Counted from the first letter of the stretch, positions 33,042-42,080 are shown. The stretch is 64,000 nt of DNA from Rhodosalinus sp041365695 (GCF_041365695.1 NZ_JBGFSJ010000003.1:1-64000), one strand, 5' to 3'. Numbers and translations: made by a program. Notes: generated from the letters alone by a model not told the origin.

Positions 33042-33668
33042 GCATAGTCGCCCCGGCGCCGGTGAACCGTTCCAGCTTGCCGGTGCCATTCGCGCCTGCG
33101 CCGCGTCGAAAAAAGCGTGCTCCGCGGCCGCGTTCACGCGTCGGGCGCGGCGTCCTGTCCGGAAGCGGGCTGGCCGGGTTCGGTCTGGCGCGTCCTTCGC
33201 GCCGTGCCGGCCTCATGGCTTACCCGGTGCCGTCCGAAGCCCGAGCGTGCGGCGCCAATATGCGGTACGGACACCGCGCGGGTCTGGCGCGCCCATCACG
33301 GGCAAGCGGGTCGGTTTTCAAGACGCTCAAGAATTGGGCGGACGCCGGAAAATTCGCCTCGGGCGAAGCGGGGGCGCGCCGCGAGCCCATCGGGGATCGG
33401 CCAAGGCCCGCAGGGCTGCGGAGAGGCCATCGCCTTGCACAGGCCGTGCGCCGGACAAATCGGGCCAGACCGGCCATCGCGGAAAACCGGTTGGCAATCG
33501 CGCGCAAGAAGACCTATCTCTCGCGCTCAGCGGAAGCACGCCTCGAAGACGGTGCGGGACAGGCGAGGGTCATTCGATGCCTATCGGTAACCTGGTGCGG
33601 GACTGCGGTCCTGGCGGTTTGTCGGACGACCTGCGGAGTCGCGCCAAGGGCACCGGGGCAAAATCCTG

Positions 33669-35930
33669 ATGGCCGGAGCCGAGACCTCGGGAAAACCGGC
33701 CGGGAACGGCGCGGCGGGCGTGCTGCCAATCCTGCTGGCCGCCGGCCTCTTCGCCGTCTTCATGTCGACCGTGCCGGACGTGGCGCGGGGCGAGGTCCTT
33801 CGCTGGCAGCTCGACTGGGTGCCTTCGCTGGGCATCTCCTTGGGCATCCTGCTGGATGGGCTGGCGCTGACCTTCGCGCTGTTGATCTCCGGGATCGGCA
33901 CGCTGGTGCTGCTCTATTCCAACACCTACCTGGCCGGGCACGCGCACTACGACCGATTCGCGCTCTACCTCACGTCCTTCATGCTCTCCATGCTGGGGCT
34001 CGTGCTGGCGGACGACCTGATCACGCTGTTCGTGTTCTGGGAACTGACCACGCTCACCTCCTACCTGCTGATCGGCTTCTCGCACGAGCAGGAGGGCGCG
34101 CGCCGCAACGCGCTGCAGGCGCTGCTGGTCACGGCCGCGGGCGGGCTTGCCTTTCTCGCCGGCCTGATCCTGCTGGGCTTCGCTGCCGGTACCACCTCGC
34201 TGGCCCAGATCGTGACGCAGGGCGAGGACCTGAAGGCCCATGCGCTCTACCTGCCGATCCTGGTGCTGATCCTGATCGGCGCCTTTACCAAATCGGCGCA
34301 GGTGCCGTTCCACTTCTGGCTGCCCAACGCGATGGCGGCGCCCACGCCGGTCAGCGCCTTCCTGCACTCGGCCACGATGGTGAAGGCGGGCGTCTACGTC
34401 ATGGCGCGGCTGCACCCGCCGCTTTCGGGCACCGATGTCTGGCTCTGGACACTGACGATCTTCGGCGCCGTCACGGCGGTCTATGCCAGCATCCTTGCGC
34501 TGCGGCAGACCGACCTCAAGCAGGCATTGGCCTATACCACGCTGATGGCGCTCGGCACGCTCACGCTCTTCCTGGGGCAGGAGTCGGGCTATGCGATGAC
34601 GGCGTTCGCGACCTTCCTCGTCGTTCACTCGCTCTACAAGGCCGCGCTCTTCCTGGTGGTGGGCTGCATGGACAAGGCGACCGGCACGCGTGAGGCGGAC
34701 CTGCTAGGCGGCCTCGGCCGTGCGATGCCGGTGACGGCCGTGGCCGCGGCGGTGGCGGCGATGTCGATGGCAGGCTTCCCGCCGCTTCTGGGCTTCATCT
34801 CGAAGGAACTGAAATACGCGGGCGCGCTCGCCGTGGCCTCCGAGCCGGTGCTCGTTGCGGGGTCCATGCTGCTGTCGAACGCGCTGATGATGGCGGTGGC
34901 CGGTGTCGTCGCGCTCCGTCCCTTCTGGAGCCGGTCGGGCGAGATGCCGCGCACCCCCCGCGAGGCGCCCTGGCAGATGCTGGCGGGGCCCGTGATCCTC
35001 GCAGGGCTCGGGGCGCTTTTCGGGTTGCAGCCCGATCTGCTGCAACAGGCGCTCGTTCAGCCCACGGTCGTCTCGCTCACCGGGGAGGTCGGCGAAGTGA
35101 AGCCGCTACAGCTTTGGGCCGGTATCAACATGCCGCTCATCCTGAGCATCGCCACCTTCGCGCTCGGGATCGTGCTCTATCTCGCGCATCGGTCGCTGCG
35201 CCGGGGGCTCGCGGCGGTGTTCGGCAGACTGCCCAGCCTCGACGCGGGCTGGGACCGCCTGCTCGACGGCCTGAAGGCGCTTGCGGGCTGGCAGACGGGC
35301 ATCATCCAGAACGGGCAACTGGGCACCTATCTGGCCGCCACCTTCGCCACCATTCTGGCGGGGCTCGTGGGCACGATGCTGTGGGCCGGGCTGCCCGAGA
35401 TCGCGCCCGCCCCGGTTCCCCCCACATGGCAGCAGGCAGCCATCGCCGCGCTGATCCTCGCCGGCGCCGCGCTCGCCATGGTCACCAACTCGCGCATCGC
35501 GGCCATAGCAGGGCTGGGCGCCGTCGGCATCGGCGTGGCGCTGGTCTTCATCCTTTACGGGGCGCCCGACGTGGCCATCACGCAGCTTCTGGTCGAAACG
35601 CTGGTCGTTGTCCTGCTCGCGGTGGTGATGCTGCGCCTGCCGGCGCTGACACCCGACCGGTTCCGCGCGGGCCACGCGGCGCTTGCGGCGGGGCTGGGCG
35701 CGTCGGTCACGTTGATCGTGCTCGCCGTGCTCACCGTGCCCTTCGATCGGCGTCTTACCGAGTACTTCGAGGCGGCGAGCTGGCCCGAGGCGTTCGGACG
35801 CAACATCGTCAACGTCATCCTCGTCGATTTCCGCGCGCTCGACACTTTCGGCGAGATCGCGGTGGTGGTGATCGCGGCGCTGTCGGCCTATGCGCTGCTG
35901 CGCCAGTCGGGAAAGGGAGCCGAGAAATGA
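33669..35930 (+). CDS. mrpA: Mrp antiporter I, subunit A
   Basis: The 753-residue membrane protein is the large, complex-I-like subunit of a Na+ or K+/H+ antiporter. FWELTTLTSYLLIGF (helix-5 glutamate) and KSAQVPFHFWLPNAMAAPTPVSAFLHSATMV match the NuoL/MrpA proton-channel core. FILYGAPDVAITQLLVETLVVVLL and NIVNVILVDFRALDTFGEIAVV are the DUF4040 and MbhE-like C-terminal parts. It lacks the first membrane helix seen in the fused MrpA of the second operon. It opens instead with a hydrophilic segment (MAGAETSGKPAGNGAAG), and no hydrophobic sequence lies upstream in frame. It is first in a seven-gene operon; the next start overlaps its stop. Confidence 0.9.
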   Translation: MAGAETSGKPAGNGAAGVLPILLAAGLFAVFMSTVPDVARGEVLRWQLDWVPSLGISLGILLDGLALTFALLISGIGTLVLLYSNTYLAGHAHYDRFALYLTSFMLSMLGLVLADDLITLFVFWELTTLTSYLLIGFSHEQEGARRNALQALLVTAAGGLAFLAGLILLGFAAGTTSLAQIVTQGEDLKAHALYLPILVLILIGAFTKSAQVPFHFWLPNAMAAPTPVSAFLHSATMVKAGVYVMARLHPPLSGTDVWLWTLTIFGAVTAVYASILALRQTDLKQALAYTTLMALGTLTLFLGQESGYAMTAFATFLVVHSLYKAALFLVVGCMDKATGTREADLLGGLGRAMPVTAVAAAVAAMSMAGFPPLLGFISKELKYAGALAVASEPVLVAGSMLLSNALMMAVAGVVALRPFWSRSGEMPRTPREAPWQMLAGPVILAGLGALFGLQPDLLQQALVQPTVVSLTGEVGEVKPLQLWAGINMPLILSIATFALGIVLYLAHRSLRRGLAAVFGRLPSLDAGWDRLLDGLKALAGWQTGIIQNGQLGTYLAATFATILAGLVGTMLWAGLPEIAPAPVPPTWQQAAIAALILAGAALAMVTNSRIAAIAGLGAVGIGVALVFILYGAPDVAITQLLVETLVVVLLAVVMLRLPALTPDRFRAGHAALAAGLGASVTLIVLAVLTVPFDRRLTEYFEAASWPEAFGRNIVNVILVDFRALDTFGEIAVVVIAALSAYALLRQSGKGAEK

Positions 35931-36346
35931 ACTCCATCCTGCTGCGGGCGGGCACCCGCTATCTGGCCGCGCTGCTCATGCTCTTCTCGATCTACATGCT
36001 GCTCAGGGGGCACAACGAGCCGGGCGGCGGCTTCATCGGCGGGTTGATCGGCGCCACGGGCTTCGTGCTCTACGCCATTGCCGTGGGCACGCAGGACGCG
36101 CGCGCCGCGCTGCGGCTGGAGCCGCAGGGCATCGCCATGGCGGGGCTTGGCATCGCTCTTGCCGCGGGGCTTGCCGCGGCGCTTTTCGGCGACGTGTTCT
36201 TCACCGGGCAGTGGCTGTTTCTCGGTGCCACCGAGGATGACAAGGGCCTGCCGCTTTCGACGGTTCTGGTCTTCGACATCGGGGTCTATCTGGTCGTCTT
36301 CGGCTCGGTCCTGACGCTGGTCTTCGCGATCGAAGAGGAGGTCTGA
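35927..36346 (+). CDS. mrpB: Mrp antiporter I, subunit B
   Basis: The 139-residue protein has about four membrane helices and the MrpB signature RYLAALLMLFSIYMLLRGHNEPGGGFIGGLIGA near the start, followed by VFDIGVYLVVFGSVLTLVFAIEEEV. It is part of the membrane complex that exchanges monovalent cations for protons, in pH and salt homeostasis. In the second Mrp operon of this window the same domain is fused to the end of subunit A. Start and stop overlap both neighbours (ATGA and TGATG). Confidence 0.92.
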   Translation: MNSILLRAGTRYLAALLMLFSIYMLLRGHNEPGGGFIGGLIGATGFVLYAIAVGTQDARAALRLEPQGIAMAGLGIALAAGLAAALFGDVFFTGQWLFLGATEDDKGLPLSTVLVFDIGVYLVVFGSVLTLVFAIEEEV

Positions 36347-36708
36347 TGGAGCTTCTGCTCGCCATCGTCTGCGGTGCGCTGGTCGCCGCCGCCGTCTACC
36401 TGATGCTGGCGGGCGACATGCTGCGCTTCGTCTTCGGCCTGCTTCTGATGTCGAACGCCGCGAACCTGGTGATCTTCACCGGAGGCCGGCTGACCGAAGG
36501 CGCGCCCGCGCTGATCGCCGAGGGCGCCGACGCGCCCGCGGGCATGGTCGCGAACGCCCTGCCGCAAGCGCTGGTGTTGACCGCCATCGTGATCGGTTTC
36601 GGGCTTTTCGCCTTCGCGGTCGTGCTTCTTCTGCGCGCCTGGACCGAGCTCGGGACGCTCCGGGGCGACGAGATGCGGCTGGCCGAGCCCGAGGAGGACG
36701 GGCGGTGA
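36346..36708 (+). CDS. mrpC: Mrp antiporter I, subunit C (NuoK-like)
   Basis: The 120-residue protein has three membrane helices and resembles NuoK: MLRFVFGLLLMSNAANLVIFTGGRL, then DPLPQALVLTAIVI-like sequence (ANALPQALVLTAIVIGFGLFAFAVVLLL). A short acidic tail follows. Its ATG shares one base with the mrpB stop, and its stop overlaps the GTG of mrpD. It is an essential membrane subunit of the antiporter. Confidence 0.92.
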   Translation: MELLLAIVCGALVAAAVYLMLAGDMLRFVFGLLLMSNAANLVIFTGGRLTEGAPALIAEGADAPAGMVANALPQALVLTAIVIGFGLFAFAVVLLLRAWTELGTLRGDEMRLAEPEEDGR

Positions 36709-38219
36709 GCTGGCTTCTCGTCCTTCCCATCGCGATCCCCTTCGTCACGGCGGTCGCGGCCTTCCTGTTGCGGGCGGATGCGGCTGGGCGCTGGATATCG
36801 GTCGGGGGATCGGCCGCCGCGCTGCTGGCGGCCGTCGCGCTCATGCAGGAGGTGCTGGCAGAGGGCGTGCTCTCGGCCCAGATGGGCAGCTGGCCCGCGC
36901 CCTTCGGCATCACGCTGGTCGCGGACCTCCTGGCGGCGGTCATGGTTCTGATCACCGCGATCGTCGGCCTCGCGGTCGCGGTCTATGCGCTGGCCGACAT
37001 CGAGCCCAGGCTCGAGCGGCTGGGCTTTCACGCGCTCTACCAGGTCTTGCTGGCGGGGGTGACGGGCGCCTTCCTGACCGGCGACCTCTTCAACCTCTAC
37101 GTCTGGTTCGAGGTCATGCTGATTTCGTCCTTCGGCCTTCTGGTGCTGGGCGGGCGGCCCGAGCAGATCGACGGCGGCGTGAAATACGTGGCGCTCAACC
37201 TCGTCTCGACACTGTTGTTCCTGACCGCCATCGGCGTGATCTACGGGGTCACGGGCACGCTCAACATGGCCGACCTGTCGCAGGCGACCGACACGCTCGC
37301 GCCCGAGCTCATGACGCTGATCGCGATGCTCTTCATGATCGCCTTCGGGATCAAGGCGGCGGTCTTTCCGCTCTTCTTCTGGCTTCCGGCCTCCTACCAC
37401 ACGCCGGCCTTCGCGGTCTCGGCGGTCTTCGCCGGGCTGCTGACCAAGGTCGGGGTCTATGCGCTCATCCGCAGCTTCACGCTGATCTTCGACCACGACA
37501 CGGGCACCACGCACACCGTGCTGCTGTGGGTCGCCGGGCTGACCATGGTGACGGGCGTTCTGGGGGCGGCCGCGCAGAACGAGATGCGCAAGATCCTGTC
37601 GTTCCACATCGTGAGCCAGATCGGCTACATGATCATGGGGCTTGCGCTGCTCACGCCGCTCGCGCTTGTCGGTGCCGTCTTCTACCTCGTGCACCACATC
37701 ATCGTGAAGGCGAACCTCTTCCTGATCGCGGGGGTCGCGCAGCGGCTGACGGGAAGCGAGGCGCTGGCGCGGATCGGCGGGCTTTACAAGTCCGCGCCGC
37801 TCCTGGCGCTGCTGTTTCTCGTGCCGGCCTTCTCGCTGGCAGGCTTCCCGCCGCTTTCGGGCTTCTGGGCCAAGTTCCTGCTTGTGCGGGCGGCGCTCGA
37901 GGTGGAGGGCTGGGTGATCGCGGGGGTGGCGCTGGCCGTCGGGCTGCTTACCATCTACTCGATGACCAAGATCTGGGCCGCCGCCTTCTGGGAGCCGCAT
38001 CCCGACGGAATCTCCCCGACGCTCGACCGTCTGGACGGACCGGCGCGGGGCGCGCTTCTGCTGCCGATCGCGGGGCTCGCCGCGCTGACGGTCGTGATCG
38101 GTCTCTTCCCCGAGCCTTTCGTGGTCTTTGCCGAGCGGTCGGCCGAGCAACTGCTCGATCCCTCGGCCTATGTCGCCGCGGTGCTGGGCACGCCTGTGAT
38201 GCCGGGAGGAGCCGAATGA
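36705..38219 (+). CDS. mrpD: Mrp antiporter I, subunit D (NuoN-like)
   Basis: The 504-residue, roughly 14-helix protein is the second complex-I-like antiporter subunit. GAFLTGDLFNLYVWFEVMLISSFGLLVLGG carries the key helix-5 glutamate. GIKAAVFPLFFWLPASYHTPAFAVSAVFAGLLTKVGVYALIR carries the lysines of the proton path. The GTG start at 36705 overlaps the mrpC stop. The stop overlaps the mrpE start. Mrp, not NADH dehydrogenase, is indicated by the neighbouring A, B, E, F and G genes and the absence of any nuo gene. Confidence 0.93.
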   Translation: MSWLLVLPIAIPFVTAVAAFLLRADAAGRWISVGGSAAALLAAVALMQEVLAEGVLSAQMGSWPAPFGITLVADLLAAVMVLITAIVGLAVAVYALADIEPRLERLGFHALYQVLLAGVTGAFLTGDLFNLYVWFEVMLISSFGLLVLGGRPEQIDGGVKYVALNLVSTLLFLTAIGVIYGVTGTLNMADLSQATDTLAPELMTLIAMLFMIAFGIKAAVFPLFFWLPASYHTPAFAVSAVFAGLLTKVGVYALIRSFTLIFDHDTGTTHTVLLWVAGLTMVTGVLGAAAQNEMRKILSFHIVSQIGYMIMGLALLTPLALVGAVFYLVHHIIVKANLFLIAGVAQRLTGSEALARIGGLYKSAPLLALLFLVPAFSLAGFPPLSGFWAKFLLVRAALEVEGWVIAGVALAVGLLTIYSMTKIWAAAFWEPHPDGISPTLDRLDGPARGALLLPIAGLAALTVVIGLFPEPFVVFAERSAEQLLDPSAYVAAVLGTPVMPGGAE

Positions 38220-38695
38220 ACGCGTTCGGCATCAACCTGCTGCTGGCTGTCGTCTGGGTGGCGCTGACCGGGTCCACCACGCTGAGCGGCCTTCTGACCG
38301 GCTTCGTGCTGGGCTTCGGCGTGCTCTGGATGGTCAAGCCGCTGACCGGCGAACGGCTCTATTTCCGACGCGTTTTCGCCTGGGTGCGCCTGGTGGTCAT
38401 GTTCCTCTACGAACTGGTGGTCTCCAGCCTCGCCGTGGCCTGGGACATCGTCACGCCGAAAGAGCGCGCGCGCCCGCAGATCATCGAGGTGCCGCTCGAC
38501 GTGACCTCGGACGTGGGCATCCTGCTTGTCACCAACCTGATCTCGCTCACCCCCGGCACGCTCAGCCTGGACGTGAGCCGCGACCGCAAGACACTGGCGG
38601 TGCATGCGATGTTCGTGGACGATCCGGACGAACTCTGCGCCCAACTCAAGCGCGGCATGGAGCGGTGGGTGATCGACGCGGTGGAGGGAGAGTGA
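38216..38695 (+). CDS. mrpE: Mrp antiporter I, subunit E
   Basis: The 159-residue protein has two or three N-terminal helices (INLLLAVVWVALTGSTTLSGLLTGFVLGFGVL) and a cytoplasmic C-terminal domain. That domain has the family block IIEVPLDVTSDVGILLVTNLISLTPGTLSLDVSRDRKTLAVHAM and VDDPDELCAQLKRGMERW. It completes the membrane complex with subunits F and G. Its ends overlap mrpD and mrpF by four and one bases. Confidence 0.93.
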   Translation: MNAFGINLLLAVVWVALTGSTTLSGLLTGFVLGFGVLWMVKPLTGERLYFRRVFAWVRLVVMFLYELVVSSLAVAWDIVTPKERARPQIIEVPLDVTSDVGILLVTNLISLTPGTLSLDVSRDRKTLAVHAMFVDDPDELCAQLKRGMERWVIDAVEGE

Positions 38696-38994
38696 TGGAA
38701 TCGTTCTACACGCTCGCACTGGACGCCGGGCTGGGCATGATCGTGCTGTCGGTGGCGCTGATCTTTGCGCGCCTCGTGCTGGGGCCAAGCCTGCCCGACA
38801 GGGTCGTGGCACTCGACATGATGACGGTGGCGATCGTCGCGTTCTGCGGCCTCGCCGCGATCCGCTACGACACGCCGGCTTTCCTCGACGTGGCGCTCGT
38901 GCTGGCGCTGGTGAGCTTCCTCGCCACCGTGGCGCTGGCCCGTTTCGCGGAGCGGCAGCGCATCCGGCGCGACGAGGGAAGGAGCGGACGATGA
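38695..38994 (+). CDS. mrpF: Mrp antiporter I, subunit F
   Basis: The 99-residue protein has three membrane helices and the MrpF core LIFARLVLGPSLPDRVVALDMMTVAIVAF with the conserved aspartates. FLDVALVLALVSFLATVALARF and a basic tail follow. The ATG at 38695 shares one base with the mrpE stop. It is a small subunit essential to assembly of the antiporter. Confidence 0.92.
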   Translation: MESFYTLALDAGLGMIVLSVALIFARLVLGPSLPDRVVALDMMTVAIVAFCGLAAIRYDTPAFLDVALVLALVSFLATVALARFAERQRIRRDEGRSGR

Positions 38995-39377
38995 CGCAAG
39001 CTGTCGTGGCCGGACTGGTGCTGCTAGGCACCGCCTTCGGGCTTCTGGGGGCCGTGGGGCTTCTGCGGATGCCCGACGTGCTCGTGCGGATGCACGCCTC
39101 GACCAAGCTCGCCACGCTGGCCTGCGGGCTTACGCTCGCCGCCGCCGCGGTGCATTTCGGATCGGCGGACGTGACCATTCGCGCGGTGGCGATCCTGCTT
39201 TTCCTGCTGCTCACCGCGCCGCTTGCCGCGCACATGATCGGCCGTGCCGCGGTCACGACCGGCGTGCCGCTATGGCGCGTCACGGCGCCGGACTGGCTTT
39301 GCCGCACCCGTGAGGCGGCGGGGGACGACGAACCAACCGACGCCGAAGATCCGCGGGACGATCGGCCGGATACCTAG
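38991..39377 (+). CDS. mrpG: Mrp antiporter I, subunit G
   Basis: The 128-residue protein shows the MrpG/PhaG pattern: three helices with GLLGAVGLLRMPDVLVRMHASTKLATLACGLTLAAAAVHF and AVAILLFLLLTAPLAAHMIGRAAV. A hydrophilic acidic tail (EAAGDDEPTDAEDPRDD) follows. It is the last gene of operon I. Its TAG stop at 39375-39377 is interlocked with the stop of mrpG of operon II in the palindrome CTAG, so there is no intergenic terminator. Confidence 0.92.
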   Translation: MTQAVVAGLVLLGTAFGLLGAVGLLRMPDVLVRMHASTKLATLACGLTLAAAAVHFGSADVTIRAVAILLFLLLTAPLAAHMIGRAAVTTGVPLWRVTAPDWLCRTREAAGDDEPTDAEDPRDDRPDT

Positions 39378-39784
39378 CGCACGCGCTCCGGCGCGCCGTC
39401 GGCCTCGGCCTCCAGGCGCGCGCGCTCCTCGTCGCTCTCGAAACTGGCCCAGGGACGGCCGGTGCCGGTGGACGGCAGCGTGGTCGGCCGCTCCTGCCTG
39501 TGAATGTGTGTCTTGGCGATGAATTGTGCCGTGACGGGCGCCGTGAGAAGCAGGAAGATCGTGATCAGCAGCTCGTGCAGCGAGGCCTTGCCGTCCACGA
39601 AGAGGAAAAACAGCATCGAGGCGATCAGGACGCCGCCCACGCCCAGCGTCGTCGCCTTCGTGGGGGCGTGCAGCTGGCGCATCGAGCCCCGGAGCTTCAC
39701 CAGCCCGTAGCTGCCCACCAGCCCGAAGATGCCCCCGATCACGAGGAAGGCCGAGATCGCGATTTCCACCCAGACATTCGTCAT
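39374..39784 (-). CDS. mrpG: Mrp antiporter II, subunit G
   Basis: The 136-residue protein is the second MrpG in the window: IGGIFGLVGSYGLVKLRGSMRQLHAPTKATTLGVGGVLIASMLFF and ITIFLLLTAPVTAQFIAKTHIHR, with a long charged tail. It is clearly divergent from the operon I copy, so the two are not a recent duplication. The stop shares CTAG with the opposing operon. Ten bases separate its ATG from the stop of mrpF. Confidence 0.92.
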   Translation of the reverse strand: MTNVWVEIAISAFLVIGGIFGLVGSYGLVKLRGSMRQLHAPTKATTLGVGGVLIASMLFFLFVDGKASLHELLITIFLLLTAPVTAQFIAKTHIHRQERPTTLPSTGTGRPWASFESDEERARLEAEADGAPERVR

Positions 39785-39794
39785 GCCGCTCTCC

Positions 39795-40064
39795 TCATTC
39801 GATCACGTCGCCGCGCAGGATGTAGCGCGCATAAGACACGGTAGAGACGAAGCCCGTCATCGCGATCAGCATCGACGCCTCGAAATAGACCTGAGTGTCG
39901 AGCGCCACGTCGTAGAGCGCGATCAGCGCGATGGCGTTGATCACCAGCGTGTCCAGCGCGAGAATCCGGTCACCGGGATTCGGGCCCATCACGATGCGGT
40001 AGAGATTGAACAGTGCGGCCAGCCCGAAGCAGCCGAAGGCGAAGGCAAGGGCGATCTCGATCAT
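39795..40064 (-). CDS. mrpF: Mrp antiporter II, subunit F
   Basis: The 89-residue protein has three helices: MIEIALAFAFGCFGLAALFNLYRIVMGPNPGDRILALDTLVINAIAL is the MrpF core, and YFEASMLIAMTGFVSTVSYARYILRGDVIE the end. The ATG at 40064 lies inside the stop of mrpE (ATGA). A longer open frame upstream exists but would read through mrpE and lacks helices. Confidence 0.92.
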   Translation of the reverse strand: MIEIALAFAFGCFGLAALFNLYRIVMGPNPGDRILALDTLVINAIALIALYDVALDTQVYFEASMLIAMTGFVSTVSYARYILRGDVIE

Positions 40065-40552
40065 TCGAACAGCTCCTTCAACCGGCGTTCGTAGCGGTGC
40101 TTGATGGTGTCGCGCACCTCGTCCGGGTCGTCGGTGTCCAGGCAGTGCACCAGCAGCGCCCGCCCGCAGGCCGACAGGTCGCTCGACAGCGTGCCGGGCG
40201 TCATCGTGATGGTGCCCGCGAGAAGCGCGATGGCCTCGGGCGATCGGATGTCGAGCGGCACGGTCACCCACTGCGAATTGATCCGCGAATTCGGCTTGAA
40301 GAGGATGATCGCCGCGACCACGACGTTGGCGACCACGATGTCCCAGAGCACGATCAGGATGTAGGCCACGGCGACGCGTAGGCTCTTCAGCCGGACCCGG
40401 CCGGGCCAGTAGGGCGCGGTGAAGAACGGGATCACGACGCCCAGGATCGTGCCCATGACCAGCGCGTTGAGCGACAGGTCGTTGATGAGCAGCAACCATA
40501 CGACGATCAGCGCCAGCGTCAGAAGAGGGTGGGGCAGGAACCGCCGTTGCAT
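40061..40552 (-). CDS. mrpE: Mrp antiporter II, subunit E
   Basis: The 163-residue protein has N-terminal helices (HPLLTLALIVVWLLLINDLSLNALVMGTILGVVIPFF) and the family block WVTVPLDIRSPEAIALLAGTITMTPGTLSSDLSACGRALLVHCLDTDDPDEV. The ATG at 40552 is four bases after the stop of mrpD. It is homologous to the subunit E of operon I but distinct in sequence. Confidence 0.92.
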   Translation of the reverse strand: MQRRFLPHPLLTLALIVVWLLLINDLSLNALVMGTILGVVIPFFTAPYWPGRVRLKSLRVAVAYILIVLWDIVVANVVVAAIILFKPNSRINSQWVTVPLDIRSPEAIALLAGTITMTPGTLSSDLSACGRALLVHCLDTDDPDEVRDTIKHRYERRLKELFE

Positions 40553-40556
40553 GGTC

Positions 40557-42080
40557 TCAGCCTTCGATATCGCTGCCGAGCACGGCAGAGATGTACGTCT
40601 GCGGTGCATAAAGCTGGGCCGCGGTGTTGTCGAGATAGGATGTCACGGGGCCGGCGAAGAGCGTGAGCGCCACGATGGCCCCGAGGAGAACGAAGGTCGA
40701 CGCGGCGGGCAGCGCGATCGCCGGTGCGGGCCCGGCCGGCGGCGCGCCATCCGCGGGCGCCTCCAGCTTCCAGAAGATGCGGCTGCCGCCTTGTGCGAGG
40801 CCCAGGATCGCGATCAGCGTGCCGCCCAGGATGGCCGTCCAGATCAGCCAGGCAAGCGGCGCGTCGCGCACCGCGTCGAGGATCAGGAGCTTGCCCACGA
40901 AGCCCGACAGCGGCGGCATGCCCGCCACCGCGATGGCGGCTCCGAAATAGAGCGCCGTGACCAGCCCGCCCTGCGCCATCGCCGGGGCAGGGCGATAGGC
41001 GTCGCCGCCCGCGCGCCGCTCTCGAACCATGTCGACGACGAGGAACAGAAGGGCGCCCGCCAGGGTCGAATGCAGCATGTAATAGAGCGTGGCCGCCGCC
41101 GTTTCCTGCGTGAAGATCGCCATCGCGCTGAAGAGCGTGCCCATCGAGCCGATCACGGCGAAGGCCGCGAGCCGCCCCAGCCCCGAGGCACCGAGGATCC
41201 CGATCATGCCCACCGCCAGCGTCGCGAGCGCCGCGGCGAGCAGGAGCCCCGACAGGAGCGCTGCCATGGCGTCGTTGGCGGAATGGAAGATCAGCGTGTC
41301 CACCCGCAGGATCGCGTAGGCGCCCACCTTGGTCATCACCGCAAAGAGCGCGGCGACCGGCGCGGGCGCCGAGGCGTAGGTCTCGGGCAGCCAGAAATGC
41401 AGCGGCAGCAGCGCGCTCTTGATCGCGAAGACCATCAGCAAGAGAACCGCGCCCACGAGCAGGAGCGCCGTGTCGCCGCCCGTGATCCCGCCCACGCGCC
41501 CGGCCATGTCCGCCATGTTCAGCGTGCCGGTCACCGCGTAGAGGATGGCGAGAGCGAAAAGAAAGAGCGTCGAGCCCAGCAGGTTGTAGATCACGTACTG
41601 CACGCCCGCGCGCAACCGCCGCCCGCCGCCCCCGTGGATCATCAGCCCGTAGGAGGCGATGAGCAGCACCTCGAAGAAGACGAAGAGGTTGAAGAGATCG
41701 CCGGTCAGGAAGGCGCCGGAAATCCCCATGAGCTGGAACTGGAAAAGCGCGTGGAAGTGCTGTCCGCGGGCATCCCAGCCGCTGCCGACGGCATAGAGCA
41801 CGACCACCAGCGCGATCGCGGCGGTGAGCATGAGCATCATCGCCGAAAGCCGGTCCAGCACCAGCACGATGCCGAAGGGCGCGGACCAGTCGCCCAGCTC
41901 GTAGACGCTGACGGTGCCATCATGCGCCATCGCCATGAGCACCACACCCAGGCCCGCCAGCGCCACGGTGCCGGCGATGGAGAAGATGCGCTGAAGGTCG
42001 AGGTGGTGGCGCAGCGCCAGCACGAGCACCGAGGCCATGAGCGCCGGAAGCACGACCGGCAGGATGATCCAGTGGCTCAT
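40557..42080 (-). CDS. mrpD: Mrp antiporter II, subunit D (NuoN-like)
   Basis: The 507-residue antiporter subunit shows GAFLTGDLFNLFVFFEVLLIASYGLMIHGGGG (helix-5 glutamate) and AIKSALLPLHFWLPETYASAPAPVAALFAVMTKVGAYAILR (channel lysines). These are the PhaD/MrpD hallmarks. It has about 14 helices in the inner membrane. The ATG overlaps the mrpC stop (ATGA). It has a Pro/Ala-rich insertion near residue 440 before the last helix. Confidence 0.93.
   Translation of the reverse strand: MSHWIILPVVLPALMASVLVLALRHHLDLQRIFSIAGTVALAGLGVVLMAMAHDGTVSVYELGDWSAPFGIVLVLDRLSAMMLMLTAAIALVVVLYAVGSGWDARGQHFHALFQFQLMGISGAFLTGDLFNLFVFFEVLLIASYGLMIHGGGGRRLRAGVQYVIYNLLGSTLFLFALAILYAVTGTLNMADMAGRVGGITGGDTALLLVGAVLLLMVFAIKSALLPLHFWLPETYASAPAPVAALFAVMTKVGAYAILRVDTLIFHSANDAMAALLSGLLLAAALATLAVGMIGILGASGLGRLAAFAVIGSMGTLFSAMAIFTQETAAATLYYMLHSTLAGALLFLVVDMVRERRAGGDAYRPAPAMAQGGLVTALYFGAAIAVAGMPPLSGFVGKLLILDAVRDAPLAWLIWTAILGGTLIAILGLAQGGSRIFWKLEAPADGAPPAGPAPAIALPAASTFVLLGAIVALTLFAGPVTSYLDNTAAQLYAPQTYISAVLGSDIEG

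Larger units (their letters stand above)
32916..33668. other. Long non-coding region before the first Mrp operon
   Basis: About 750 bases hold no gene that I can support. The first 130 bases are strikingly AT-rich for this chromosome. They carry two TTAACG copies, two GATATC copies 28 bases apart, and the inverted repeats listed separately. From about 33060 to 33668 the sequence is GC-rich with ORFs of shadow-like, Arg-rich composition only. It may hold the Mrp promoter, a long leader or a decayed gene. Confidence 0.4.

Noticed and set aside
33062..34693. A long plus-strand frame running from the intergenic gap into mrpA
   Set aside because: It is in a different frame from mrpA, has no hydrophobic helices and shows shadow-type Arg/Ala/Gly composition.
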